Shown here: piece after piece, positions 8,810 to 16,851 of the stretch
How the letters are laid out: each line of letters opens with the position of its first letter
Position numbering within the stretch: position 1 is the stretch's first letter
Source of the DNA: JBFLVU01 sp037444825
Lineage (GTDB): Bacteria > Acidobacteriota > UBA4820 > DSQY01
DNA length: 64,000 nucleotides
Direction: 5' to 3'
Assembly (NCBI GenBank): GCA_037444825.1
Contig: JBBILR010000002.1
Span: forward strand, 95,076 to 159,075
Notes under the pieces: generated by a model
The model's database searches: none
What the model saw: the letters and a program-made list of their open reading frames with translations, nothing else
Told to the model about the DNA's origin: nothing
Program-made: the position numbers and the translations under genes

Positions 8810-9430
8810 TTATGCCCCGGGGCGGGGCTTTTGGCATAGGCGGGCGCGCAGTTCGAGGTACAGGGCCCGCCCCAGGTAGGCGTCGGTGGCGGCGTAGGCC
8901 ACCTGGGCCGGGCTGAGGTCGTGCCGGGCCCAGTTGGTGGTCCGCTGGCCCTTGGCCACCCGGAGCCCCAGCGCCTCCTCCGCCAGGCCCCGAAGCCCCC
9001 GGGCCTTCAGTCCCGCCGCCTCCGCCATTTCCGCCAGCTCCACGAACCCCCGGGGCTCGAAGGGGGAGAAGTCCACCAGTTCCTTGACGTCCCGCCCCAC
9101 GGCCACGCCGGCCTTGATCACGGCGGGGTCGCTCAGCAGGGCCTTCAGCCCCTCGGGGAGGCCCACCCGCCCCAGCTGGAAGAGGACCACGGCCTCCCGG
9201 CCCGCCAGTTGCACCAGGGCCGGAGGGTGCACCTCCCCCCGGCGGAAGGAGGGACGGGTCTCCGTGTCGAAGCCCAGCACCGATTCGCCTCGAAGAAGCT
9301 TGAGGGCCTCTCCCACGCGGGACGGATCGGAGACCACCGCCACGGGGCCGTGCCACCGGGCCAGGGGAAGCTCCTCCCCGCTCCTCGAGGAAGCCTCCCG
9401 GGAAACCTGCGCTTCACGACCGGTCGTCAC
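8810..9430 (-). CDS. RNase D-like 3'-5' exonuclease domain protein (DEDDy)
   Basis: A 206-residue single-domain DEDD exonuclease. Exo I is LGFDTETRPSF (Asp and Glu metal ligands), Exo II is around GVAVGRDVKELVDF, and Exo III is YAATDAYLGRALY (Tyr and Asp, hence DEDDy). No HRDC domain follows, unlike full RNase D; stand-alone domains of this kind are common. The start is GTG at 9430: its GTGA overlaps the stop of the NRDE gene and GGGAGG lies 4 bases upstream, indicating translational coupling. It probably trims RNA or DNA 3' ends, but the specific substrate is unknown. Confidence 0.85.
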   Translation of the reverse strand: MTTGREAQVSREASSRSGEELPLARWHGPVAVVSDPSRVGEALKLLRGESVLGFDTETRPSFRRGEVHPPALVQLAGREAVVLFQLGRVGLPEGLKALLSDPAVIKAGVAVGRDVKELVDFSPFEPRGFVELAEMAEAAGLKARGLRGLAEEALGLRVAKGQRTTNWARHDLSPAQVAYAATDAYLGRALYLELRARLCQKPRPGA

Positions 9431-10194
9431 GGGGCCTCCCTTCGAAAAGAAACCCGGACCTCCCGCCCCGCCCGCCCTTGGGGATCGTAGGGCCGCTCCA
9501 CCCAGGTGACGCGCCCGTCGGCGCGCAGGACCACCACCGTGGAGGCCCGGGTGCCGTAGACCTCCGTTCTCGTGAAGATGGGGCTCAGGGCCCTCTCCGC
9601 CTCCAGGGGAAGGCCCGTGCGGGGAAGCTCCCCGTCGGCGGCCGGGGTGCGGTCGGCGAGGAGGGCGAGGAGCGACTCCTCCAAGTCCCCGTCTTTGCCT
9701 TCCAGGGCCTTTTCCAGGGCCTCGAGCCCCCGCCGCACCTTGGGCCAGGGGGAGTGGAGGACGCCGTTGCCGAAGCCGTGGAAGCCTGGCTTCAGGAAGC
9801 GGGTTCCCGGGGCCCGGTTGGAGAAGGCGGCCAGGCGGTCCCCGTCGAAGACCACGAGGTTGAAGCCGTTGTAGGGCGTTCCGTCCAGAGAACGGAGGAA
9901 GGCGCCGGCGTCGAGGCCGGATTCGAGGAACGCCTTCACCAGCCGGCCCCGGGAGGGGGCGGCGGGGTCGTGGCGGGAGGGCTCGCGGATGTTGGTGAGG
10001 CCCGCGAGGCGCCATCTCCGCGTGATCCCCAGCCACGTCCCGCCCTGGCGGAGGTCCTTTCCCGCCAGGATGCCGTGGGGCCCCTCCCACCACGCCGAGG
10101 GGGCCGAGGGCCGGTCGTAGAACTCGTCCCGGTTCGCCGCCAGGACCAGCGTCAGGTCCGGGCGGGGGCGGTGGGCGAGAAGCAGGATGCACAT
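9427..10194 (-). CDS. NRDE (TANGO2-like) family protein
   Basis: A 255-residue protein with an N-terminal Cys after Met (MCILL) and the family signature AANRDEFYDRP. Further conserved blocks include GTWLGI, AGLTNIR, GRLV and YNGFNLV. Bacterial NRDE proteins have an Ntn-hydrolase-like fold and human TANGO2 is linked to heme and lipid metabolism, but the bacterial role is unsettled. The start lies three bases after the PepE stop and the end overlaps the exonuclease start by GTGA, so pepE-NRDE-exonuclease form one operon. Confidence 0.85.
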   Translation of the reverse strand: MCILLLAHRPRPDLTLVLAANRDEFYDRPSAPSAWWEGPHGILAGKDLRQGGTWLGITRRWRLAGLTNIREPSRHDPAAPSRGRLVKAFLESGLDAGAFLRSLDGTPYNGFNLVVFDGDRLAAFSNRAPGTRFLKPGFHGFGNGVLHSPWPKVRRGLEALEKALEGKDGDLEESLLALLADRTPAADGELPRTGLPLEAERALSPIFTRTEVYGTRASTVVVLRADGRVTWVERPYDPQGRAGREVRVSFRREAP

Positions 10195-10197
10195 CGC

Positions 10198-10917
10198 TCA
10201 GGCGAGGAGGCCGGAAAGGACCGCGCCGGGGGCCAGTTCGAGGGCCTCCGCGGCGTGGCGGAAGAGGCGGGCCCCGTGGATTCCCTCCAGGAACAGCTCG
10301 GGGCCTTCCCGGCGCAGGAGGCTTCCCTCCCACAGTCCCACCACCGTGGCCTCGGGGTGGGCCTCCAGGAACTCCAGGATCCGCTCGTCCCGGGTCTCGC
10401 CGCCGTGGCCGGGCAGGCGGGCGTCGGTGTAGTGGGGGTTGATCTGGAAGGGGACCAGGCCCAGGGCGTCCAGCCCCTCCGGGTCCACGATGGGCATGTC
10501 GTTGGTGGTCATGATGGTGGGGCAGGCGACGTTGGCGCCGGCGCTCCAGCCCACGTAAGGCATTCCCTCCCACACCGCCTTCCGCGCCGACTCGAGGAGC
10601 CCCGACCTTCTCAGGAGCCTCAAGAGGTGAAAGGTGTTTCCCCCGCCCACCACCAGGGCCTCCGCCCGCCGGAGGGCCTTCGGGGGGTCCGGCACTTCGT
10701 GGGCGGCGGCCACCTCCACGCCGATCTGGGCGAAGGCGGCCCGCACCTTGTCGGTGTAATCCTCCCAGGTGAGCCGGACCCCCGCGAAGGGGACGAAAAA
10801 GACCCTGCGGGCCGACCCCCCCAGAAACCGCTGGATGTGGGGAAGGGACCACCCGAGGTACGGTTCTTGAGGGTTCGTGGAATTGCTGAGCAGCAGCAGC
10901 CGGACCTTCGCGGCCAT
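10198..10917 (-). CDS. pepE: Peptidase E-like protein (family S51, alpha-aspartyl dipeptidase)
   Basis: A 239-residue cytoplasmic serine peptidase. The nucleophile Ser sits in VGWSAGANVACPTI and a downstream His in QINPHYTDARLPGH, as in Salmonella PepE. GGGNTFHLL forms the conserved glycine turn. Family members cleave N-terminal Asp-X dipeptides; whether this one is PepE proper or a cyanophycinase-like relative is judged from its length and the GWSAGAN motif. It is divergent from the receiver-asparaginase gene, which may also act on aspartyl/asparaginyl substrates, so a shared aspartate theme is possible (inference). Confidence 0.88.
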   Translation of the reverse strand: MAAKVRLLLLSNSTNPQEPYLGWSLPHIQRFLGGSARRVFFVPFAGVRLTWEDYTDKVRAAFAQIGVEVAAAHEVPDPPKALRRAEALVVGGGNTFHLLRLLRRSGLLESARKAVWEGMPYVGWSAGANVACPTIMTTNDMPIVDPEGLDALGLVPFQINPHYTDARLPGHGGETRDERILEFLEAHPEATVVGLWEGSLLRREGPELFLEGIHGARLFRHAAEALELAPGAVLSGLLA

Positions 10918-10932
10918 GGCGCCTCCCTGCGT

Positions 10933-11003
10933 AGCATACCACGTCCGGCGGCCGAGGCCCCTTCGGAAGGGGAAAGGGGGAAGGCGGAAGGAAGTGGTAT
11001 GCT
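10933..11003. promoter_or_regulatory. Mirror-image pair of extended -10 promoters (TGG-TATGCT) between pepE and the receiver-asparaginase gene
   Basis: TGGTATGCT occurs on the minus strand (TATGCT at 10938-10933) reading toward pepE and again on the plus strand (TATGCT at 10998-11003) reading toward the asparaginase. Identical nonamers in opposite directions within 71 bases suggest coordinated divergent transcription. Neither has a recognisable -35. A GGCGGAAG repeat copy lies between them. Confidence 0.5.
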
Positions 11004-11021
11004 TGCCGGAGAGAGGCGGTC

Positions 11022-12653
11022 ATGGGGCGGACCTTCACGATTCTGTTCGTGGACGACGACCTGAGCGGCGTGGAGGACGTCCTCCGGGCCCACTTCGAGA
11101 AGCACCGCCCCGACTGGCGGTGCCTCTTCGCGGAAACCTTCGAGGAGGCGGTGACCCTTCTCGCCTCCGAAAGCCCCGACGCCGTGGTCCTGGACGTGGA
11201 ACTCTCCCCGGGGGGAAGGGAGGGGATCGAGCTCCTCTACCACGTGCGCCGGAGGTACCCCACCGTCCCCGTGGTGGTCCTCACGGGGATCCACGACGCC
11301 CGGGTGCTGCGGGAAGCCTTCGTCTCCGAGCGGGTCACCGAGGACCTCAAGGTGGAGGACGTGGACCCCGAGGCCTTCCTCTTCAAGGAAGAGATCCTGG
11401 GGGGCGACCGCCTGGACGTGCTGGAGTGGAAGATCGCCAAGGGGATGGAGAAGTACGGCCGGGTGCGGAGCGACGTGGGGATCCTCGTCACCCACGGCAC
11501 CGACACCATGGCGTGGGGGCTCTGCTACCTGCGGTACGCCCTCAAGGGGCTCAAGGCCAACGTGGCCGTCACCGGGTCCCAGGTTCCCCTGGAGGGATAC
11601 TTCTCCAGCTCGGACGCCCTGGGGAACCTCAAGACGGCCCTCTACCTGCTCAACCGGCTGAGGCCTGCCCACCTCTTTGCCGTCTTCAACAACGGCCAGC
11701 GGGTCTTTTCGGGGCGCCTCACCAAGTACCGCAAATGGGACACCGACGCCTTCGAGGGGCGGCTGGCCGCCAGCGCCACCCCCGACGGCATCACCTCCGC
11801 CCGGAAGGATTGGGTCTTCATCCCGTACGAAGACCAGCGCCTTCAGGACCTGCACCTCATCCGCACCGGGGGCACCATCGAGTCCCAGCGTTCCGCCGCC
11901 GATTTCGGGGCCCTGAAGCCCACCGGGGACTTCGTCTGGAAGTACCTCAACGACCCCCTCTCGGGCTTCTTCGTCAACCCCCACCGCCACGACCTCTTCT
12001 CCCTGGACTCCTCCAACCTCTCCTGCGAGCATTGGGAGCGGGTGGCCCTGGAGATCGAGAAGATCGGCGTCGCCACCGCCGACACCCGCTTCGACACCAC
12101 GGTGAAGCCGGTCTTCGCCAACCCCTTCTACACCACCGAGGACTACCACCGGCAGTTCGCCGCCGCCGGGTCGGCGGCCATCTTCTGCGGGTACGGCGGC
12201 GGGAACGCCAACATCTTGGAGGGTTCCCCCCACTCGGTCCTGCCGGCCCTGAAAAAGGCCGTGGCGGAGGGGAAGTTCGTGGCGGTGACCTCCCAGGTCC
12301 CCCTGGAGCCCTACGACGCCGACTACGAGACCGGGCTCACGCTCCTGGAAGCGGGGGGGGTGCCCTGCGGCGACCTGCCCCTGGCCGACGCCCAGATGAA
12401 GCTGTCGTACATCCTGGGGCACCGGGAGGAGCTGGAGGAGGCGGCCCGGGAGTTCGGCATGGCCCCCTCCCTGCTGTGCACGGCGGCCTTTCTCTCCGGC
12501 GTGTCCATGCGCAAGGCCCTCAGCATGGAGATCTTCCGGGGGCTGTTGGAGAAGCGGGGGACGCCCCTGCGCTTCCTGGCCGAGGACCCCTTCGTGGCGC
12601 GCCCCTTCGACCAGGCCATCCGGGCGGTGGCCCGGGCCTGCCAGAGCCTCTGA
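11022..12653 (+). CDS. Response-regulator receiver domain fused to a sequence-permuted L-asparaginase
   Basis: A 543-residue fusion. Residues 1-125 are a CheY-like receiver with the full active site: acidic D11/D12, phospho-acceptor D58 (VVLDVELSPGG), T88 and K122. The rest matches type I/II asparaginase, but with its N-domain blocks swapped. First comes the usual second block, VTHGTDTM (157-163), VTGSQVPL (183-190), SSSDALGNL and K235. Then comes the usual first block, IRTGGTIES with nucleophile-type T285 and LDSSNLSCEHW (328-338). Last is the normal C-domain (FCGYGGGNANI, TSQVPLEPYDADYETG). All expected catalytic motifs are present, so deamidation of Asn or a related amide is plausible but unproven. 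The reading frame is continuous, arguing against misassembly. No histidine kinase is adjacent. Confidence 0.85.
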   Translation: MGRTFTILFVDDDLSGVEDVLRAHFEKHRPDWRCLFAETFEEAVTLLASESPDAVVLDVELSPGGREGIELLYHVRRRYPTVPVVVLTGIHDARVLREAFVSERVTEDLKVEDVDPEAFLFKEEILGGDRLDVLEWKIAKGMEKYGRVRSDVGILVTHGTDTMAWGLCYLRYALKGLKANVAVTGSQVPLEGYFSSSDALGNLKTALYLLNRLRPAHLFAVFNNGQRVFSGRLTKYRKWDTDAFEGRLAASATPDGITSARKDWVFIPYEDQRLQDLHLIRTGGTIESQRSAADFGALKPTGDFVWKYLNDPLSGFFVNPHRHDLFSLDSSNLSCEHWERVALEIEKIGVATADTRFDTTVKPVFANPFYTTEDYHRQFAAAGSAAIFCGYGGGNANILEGSPHSVLPALKKAVAEGKFVAVTSQVPLEPYDADYETGLTLLEAGGVPCGDLPLADAQMKLSYILGHREELEEAAREFGMAPSLLCTAAFLSGVSMRKALSMEIFRGLLEKRGTPLRFLAEDPFVARPFDQAIRAVARACQSL

Positions 12654-12677
12654 GGGCCGGGGGGCCCGGTCCGCGGG

Positions 12678-13733
12678 CTACTCCCCCATCTCCTCCCGCT
12701 CCTGGCTGCTGAGGCGCACCAGGGCGGAGCGGTAGGGCCAGTCTTCGAGGAACCCCTCCTCCTTCAGGAGGGCGAGTTTGGCCCGGTGGTACTCCCAGTA
12801 GTCCTCCATGTCGAGGAGGTCCACCCGGTCGGCGGCCCGGACGATGGAGGCGAGGTAGGCGAGGATCCGCTGGCGGTCCCGCCGGGCCCACCAGGAGAGC
12901 GGCGGGGAGCGGAAGGGGGCGGCGCCGGTGTCCACCGTCACCGAGACGGTGACGAAGAGGGCGGAGAGAAGCAGGAGGAAGAGGGACGCGCCCAGGAGGC
13001 CCCAGGCCCATGGCCCGGCGGACCCCCGGCTTTGGAGCCCCGCCGAGGCGGCGGGTACGGCCAGGAGGGCGGCGAGGACCCCCGGGAAGAGGGTGGGCCA
13101 GGGGACGCGCCAGGCCAGGGAAATGGGGGCTCTCAGGGCGGTGAGGGCGTAGAACTCGCGCCTCCCGTAGCCCAAGGGCCCCTTTTCCTCGAAGACCACG
13201 CGGTCGTAGAGGAAGGAGGCCTCGAAGGACCGCCCCCGCGCGCTGAGGGAGAGGCGCGGAAGGCCCAACCCCTCCAGCGTGGCCTGGAGCGGGTAGCGGG
13301 AGCGCCCCACCTCCTCGAAAAGGGCCTCGAGAAAGCGGTCCAGGGAGCCCCCCCGGACGCCGTGGAGGACGGCCAGCTCCTGCCCCTGGAAATCGAAGAG
13401 GTGGACCGACTTGCGCCTCAGGCCCGCCCAGAAGAAGACCCACGCCACGGCCAGCAGGGCCCAGGGGAGCACGTAGGCCGCCAGGGGCCCCACCCCCAGC
13501 AGGGGGAGGAGCACCGCCGCCCCGGTGACGGCGGCCAGGGCCAGGGTCCGCGCCAGGGGGAAGGGGCTGAACGCGTTGTAGTCCCAGATCTCGTCGTAGT
13601 AGATGACGTCCCCGTGGACCTTGAGGCCCGCGGCGAAGTCCTCCCGCAGGAGCCCGTCGGGGGTGAGGGAGAAGACCGTCCAGGCTCCCGGGGGCCCTTC
13701 CTGTTCGTGGCGGGGGACGCGGTCATCGGCCAC
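12678..13733 (-). CDS. Multi-pass membrane protein of unknown function in the leuS-lptE operon
   Basis: A 351-residue protein starting at GTG 13733 with GGAGGGCG upstream, inside the end of lptE (11-base overlap). Hydrophobic pairs lie near residues 50-90 and 190-260. They flank soluble segments rich in aromatic and acidic residues (GDVIYYDEIWDYNAF, RKSVHLFDFQGQELAV, SFEASFLYDRVVFEEKG). Two such segments look like small beta-rich (PH-like) cytosolic domains, which is a weak inference. The C-terminus is charged and helical (LLDMEDYWEYHRAKL, RLSSQEREEMGE). No family recognised. Overlap with lptE suggests co-expression and perhaps an envelope role. Confidence 0.75.
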   Translation of the reverse strand: MADDRVPRHEQEGPPGAWTVFSLTPDGLLREDFAAGLKVHGDVIYYDEIWDYNAFSPFPLARTLALAAVTGAAVLLPLLGVGPLAAYVLPWALLAVAWVFFWAGLRRKSVHLFDFQGQELAVLHGVRGGSLDRFLEALFEEVGRSRYPLQATLEGLGLPRLSLSARGRSFEASFLYDRVVFEEKGPLGYGRREFYALTALRAPISLAWRVPWPTLFPGVLAALLAVPAASAGLQSRGSAGPWAWGLLGASLFLLLLSALFVTVSVTVDTGAAPFRSPPLSWWARRDRQRILAYLASIVRAADRVDLLDMEDYWEYHRAKLALLKEEGFLEDWPYRSALVRLSSQEREEMGE

Positions 13734-14274
13734 CGCCGCCCTCCACCAGGGCCGAGACCAGGGCCCTCGCGAAGTCCCGGGCCACCTGCTCGTAGGCCAC
13801 CACCTCCTCGGCGGCGAAGGTGGCCGGCGAGGAGGACCGGGCGTAGGTCTCGGTGAACCGGAAAGCCTGGGATTCGTAGAGGACGGTCCCCCTGGAGTCC
13901 GCCAGCCGGACTCTGACCCCGAGGGAGACCTGGTACCGGTTGGCACGTCCCGCCTCGTCGTAGGAGAGGGGAGCCACGTGGAAGCTCCGGATGGCGCCCG
14001 TCAGGACGGCGTCGGCCCCCTCCTTTTGCGACTGGACCCGCACCTTCAGACGCCGCGCCATCTCCTGCGTCACCGCCTCCGTCAATCGCTGGTCGAGCTG
14101 GACCACGGGGACCTGGCGCTCGAAGGGCAGGACGGCCACCGTCCGGATCCCCTCCGGCAGGTTGCCCGTCCCCAGGAGCCGGTAGCCGCAGGCGAGGGAG
14201 GCTCCCCCCAGGAGCAGGGCCCAGGCCGCCGCCCGCAGGAACGGCTTGGCGAGACGAAAGCGCAGGGGTCGCAC
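13723..14274 (-). CDS. lptE: LPS-assembly lipoprotein LptE family
   Basis: A 183-residue lipoprotein with signal and lipobox ending LLLGGASLACGYRL; the Cys-Gly-Tyr-x-Leu just after acylation is typical of LptE. The body carries IRTVAVLPFERQVP, ADAVLTGAIRSF and the YQVSLGVRVRLADSRG strand seen in the family. LptE plugs the LptD barrel and helps insert lipopolysaccharide into the outer membrane, so its presence argues for a diderm host. It lies 12 bases after leuS on the same strand, matching the conserved leuS-lptE order of many Gram-negatives. holA, which often follows, is instead 7 kb away here. Confidence 0.85.
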   Translation of the reverse strand: MRPLRFRLAKPFLRAAAWALLLGGASLACGYRLLGTGNLPEGIRTVAVLPFERQVPVVQLDQRLTEAVTQEMARRLKVRVQSQKEGADAVLTGAIRSFHVAPLSYDEAGRANRYQVSLGVRVRLADSRGTVLYESQAFRFTETYARSSSPATFAAEEVVAYEQVARDFARALVSALVEGGGGR

Positions 14275-14286
14275 GGGGGCCTCCTC

Positions 14287-16740
14287 TCACCGCACCACGA
14301 AGTTGACGACCTTGCCGGCCACGGCGATCTCCTTGACCACCGTCCTCCCCGCGAGGTGCGGCCGCACCTTCTCGTGGTTCCGCGCCGCCTCGAGGATTTC
14401 CGCCTCGGAGGCCCCCGCGGGGACGGTCACCTGGGCGCGGAGACGGCCGTTCACCTGCACCGGGAGGGTGACCTCCTCCTCGGCGGCCAGCTCCGGGTCC
14501 CAGGCGGGCCAGGGCCCGTCCACCAGGAACCCTTGTCCCCCCAGCCGCTCCCAGAGCGCGTCGGCGAGGTGCGGGGTGAAGGGGGCGAGAAGCTGGACCA
14601 GGGCGGTGAGGGCCTCCCGGAAGACGAAGCGCTGGCCGGGGCTCCGGTCGTAGGAGGCGGCGAAGGCGAGAACGGCGTTGGCCAGCTCCATGAGGGCCGC
14701 CACCGCGGTGTTGATCTTCAAGCGGCCCTCCAGCTCCCCCTCCACCTTCGCCACCGTCTGGTGGACCTTCCGCCGGAGCGGGTGGACGGGACCCTCGCCG
14801 GGCTCCGCCGGGCCCTTCAGGTCCTCCGCCCACTCCTCCACCAGCCCGTGGACGCGGGCCAGGAAGCGGTAGGCCCCCTCCGCCCCGCTGTCCTGCCAGT
14901 CCAGGCGGTCCCAGGGCGGGGAGACGAAGAGCATGTTGAGCCGCACGGCGTCGGCGCCGTACCGGGCCACCATCTCGTCGGGCTCCACGAGGTTCCCGAG
15001 GCTCTTGCTCATCTTGGCCCCGTCCTTGATGACCATCCCCTGGCACATGAGGCGCTTCACCGGTTCCCCGAAGGGAAGGAGGCCCAAGTCCCGGAGGACC
15101 ATGGTGAAGAACCGGCAGTAGATGAGGTGCATGGTGGCGTGCTCGATGCCGCCGATGTAGAAGTCCACGGGGCACCAGGCCTCCACCGCGCCGCGGGCGA
15201 AGGGGGCCGAGGACTCCTTGGGGCTCGTGTACCTCAGGAAGTACCAGGAGGAGTCCACGAAGGTGTCCATGGTGTCCGTCTCCCGCTGGGCCTCCTTTCC
15301 GCACCGGGGGCAGGGGGTCTTGAGGAAGTCCTCGCGGGTGGCCAGGGGGCTCCGGCCCCGCCCCGTGAAGGCCACGTCCTTGGGCAGGAGCACCGGGAGG
15401 TCCCGCTCCGGAACCGGCACGGTCCCGCACTCCGGGCAGTAGACGATGGGGATGGGCGTCCCCCAGTAGCGCTGGCGGGAGATGCCCCAGTCCTTGATCC
15501 GGTACTGCACGGTCCGCTGGCCGAGGCCCTTTTCCTCCAGGAAGGCCCCCATCCGCCGGGCGGCCTCCCGGTTGGGGAGACCGGTGAAGGGCCCGCTCTC
15601 CACGAGGACCCCGTCGTCGGGGCAGGCGGCCTCCAGGGTTTCGGCGGAGAGGTTTCCGCTCTGGACCACCACGCGGACGGGAAGGCCGTAGGCCCTCGCG
15701 AACTCGAAATCCCGCTGGTCGTGGGCCGGGACGCTCATGACGGCGCCGGTCCCGTAGTCCATCAGCACGAAGTTGGCCACCCACACGGGAATCCGCTCGC
15801 CGGAGAAGGGGTTGAGGGCCCAGGCGCCGGTGAAGACCCCCTCCTTCTCCCGGGTGGTGGCCCGCTCGTGGGTACTCTGGGACCGCATCCTCGCCCGGAA
15901 GGCCTCCACCTCCGGCCGCCGGTCGGCGGCGGTGATCTCCCCCACGGCGGGGTGCTCGGGGGCCAGGAGGAGGTAGGTGGCCCCGTAGATGGTGTCCAGG
16001 CGGGTGGTGAAGACCGTCACCGGCCTTTCGCGGCCTTCGACGGGGAAGTGGACGAGGGCGCCCTCGGAGCGGCCGATCCAGTTCCGCTGCATGGCCACCA
16101 CCTCCGGCGGCCACTGTGTGAGGTCGTCCAGGTTTCGAAGGAGCTCCTCGGCGTAGTGGGTCAGCTTGAGAAACCACTGGTCCAGCTCCCGCATCTCCAC
16201 GGGGTTGTGGCACCGCCAGCAGGTCCCGTTCTCCACCTGCTCGTTGGCCAGGACCGTGGCGCACTCCGGGCACCAGTTCACGGGCCGCTTCGCTTTGTAG
16301 CAGAGGCCCTTTTCGTACATCCGGAGGAAGAACCACTGGTTCCAGCGGTAGTAGTCCGGTTCGCAGGTCACCACCTCCCGGTCCCAGTCGTAGAGGAAGC
16401 CCAGGCGCCGGAGCTGGCTTCGCATGGCGGCCATGTTGGCGTCGGTCCAGGCCTTGGGGTGGACGCCCCCCTTGATGGCGGCGTTCTCCGCCGGAAGGCC
16501 GAAGGCGTCGAAGCCCGTGGGGTGCAGGACGTTCTTGCCGCGCATCCGCTGGAAGCGCGCCACCACGTCCCCGATGGTGTAGTTGCGGACGTGGCCCATG
16601 TGGATGCGGCCCGAGGGGTACATGAACATCTCCAGGCAGTAGAAGTTGGGCCGCCCGGGCGCCTCGGGGGTGCGGGCCACGCCCGCCTCCTCCCACCGCT
16701 TCTGCATCCGCGCTTCCAGCTCCAAAGGCTCGTAGGCCAT
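14287..16740 (-). CDS. leuS: Leucyl-tRNA synthetase
   Basis: An 817-residue class Ia synthetase that charges tRNA-Leu. The HIGH-type motif is YPSGRIHMGHVRNYTIGD and the KMSKS loop is GAKMSKSLGN. The CP1 editing domain is present (TTRLDTIYGAT, GTGAVMSVPAHDQRD) and zinc-type Cys pairs occur (CPEC...CWRC and CPRCGKE). The C-terminal tRNA-binding domain ends in VVKEIAVAGKVVNFVV. Length and order are those of bacterial LeuRS. The leader shows a clear promoter (16766-16794); no T-box or other leader structure was recognised. It is first in an operon with lptE. Confidence 0.96.
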   Translation of the reverse strand: MAYEPLELEARMQKRWEEAGVARTPEAPGRPNFYCLEMFMYPSGRIHMGHVRNYTIGDVVARFQRMRGKNVLHPTGFDAFGLPAENAAIKGGVHPKAWTDANMAAMRSQLRRLGFLYDWDREVVTCEPDYYRWNQWFFLRMYEKGLCYKAKRPVNWCPECATVLANEQVENGTCWRCHNPVEMRELDQWFLKLTHYAEELLRNLDDLTQWPPEVVAMQRNWIGRSEGALVHFPVEGRERPVTVFTTRLDTIYGATYLLLAPEHPAVGEITAADRRPEVEAFRARMRSQSTHERATTREKEGVFTGAWALNPFSGERIPVWVANFVLMDYGTGAVMSVPAHDQRDFEFARAYGLPVRVVVQSGNLSAETLEAACPDDGVLVESGPFTGLPNREAARRMGAFLEEKGLGQRTVQYRIKDWGISRQRYWGTPIPIVYCPECGTVPVPERDLPVLLPKDVAFTGRGRSPLATREDFLKTPCPRCGKEAQRETDTMDTFVDSSWYFLRYTSPKESSAPFARGAVEAWCPVDFYIGGIEHATMHLIYCRFFTMVLRDLGLLPFGEPVKRLMCQGMVIKDGAKMSKSLGNLVEPDEMVARYGADAVRLNMLFVSPPWDRLDWQDSGAEGAYRFLARVHGLVEEWAEDLKGPAEPGEGPVHPLRRKVHQTVAKVEGELEGRLKINTAVAALMELANAVLAFAASYDRSPGQRFVFREALTALVQLLAPFTPHLADALWERLGGQGFLVDGPWPAWDPELAAEEEVTLPVQVNGRLRAQVTVPAGASEAEILEAARNHEKVRPHLAGRTVVKEIAVAGKVVNFVVR

Positions 16741-16765
16741 CGGCGGGGACCTCCAGAACCCACGA

Positions 16766-16794
16766 ATTTTAAGACTTTTTCGCCGCGCTCACAA
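16766..16794 (-). promoter_or_regulatory. Sigma-70 promoter of the leuS operon (TTGTGA-N17-TAAAAT)
   Basis: On the minus strand TTGTGA (16794-16789), a 17-base spacer and TAAAAT (16771-16766) lie about 26 bases upstream of the leuS ATG. Confidence 0.65.
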
Positions 16795-16851
16795 GGAGGG
16801 GCCGCCCTTCGTCGGGAACGGGAGCCGAGGGGGATTCCTAGGGCCGGGGGT

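Noticed and set aside
11022..12653. Assembly artefact as explanation of the asparaginase block order
   Set aside because: The frame is continuous with no stop or repeat at the block junctions, and the receiver is intact. Resequencing would still settle it.
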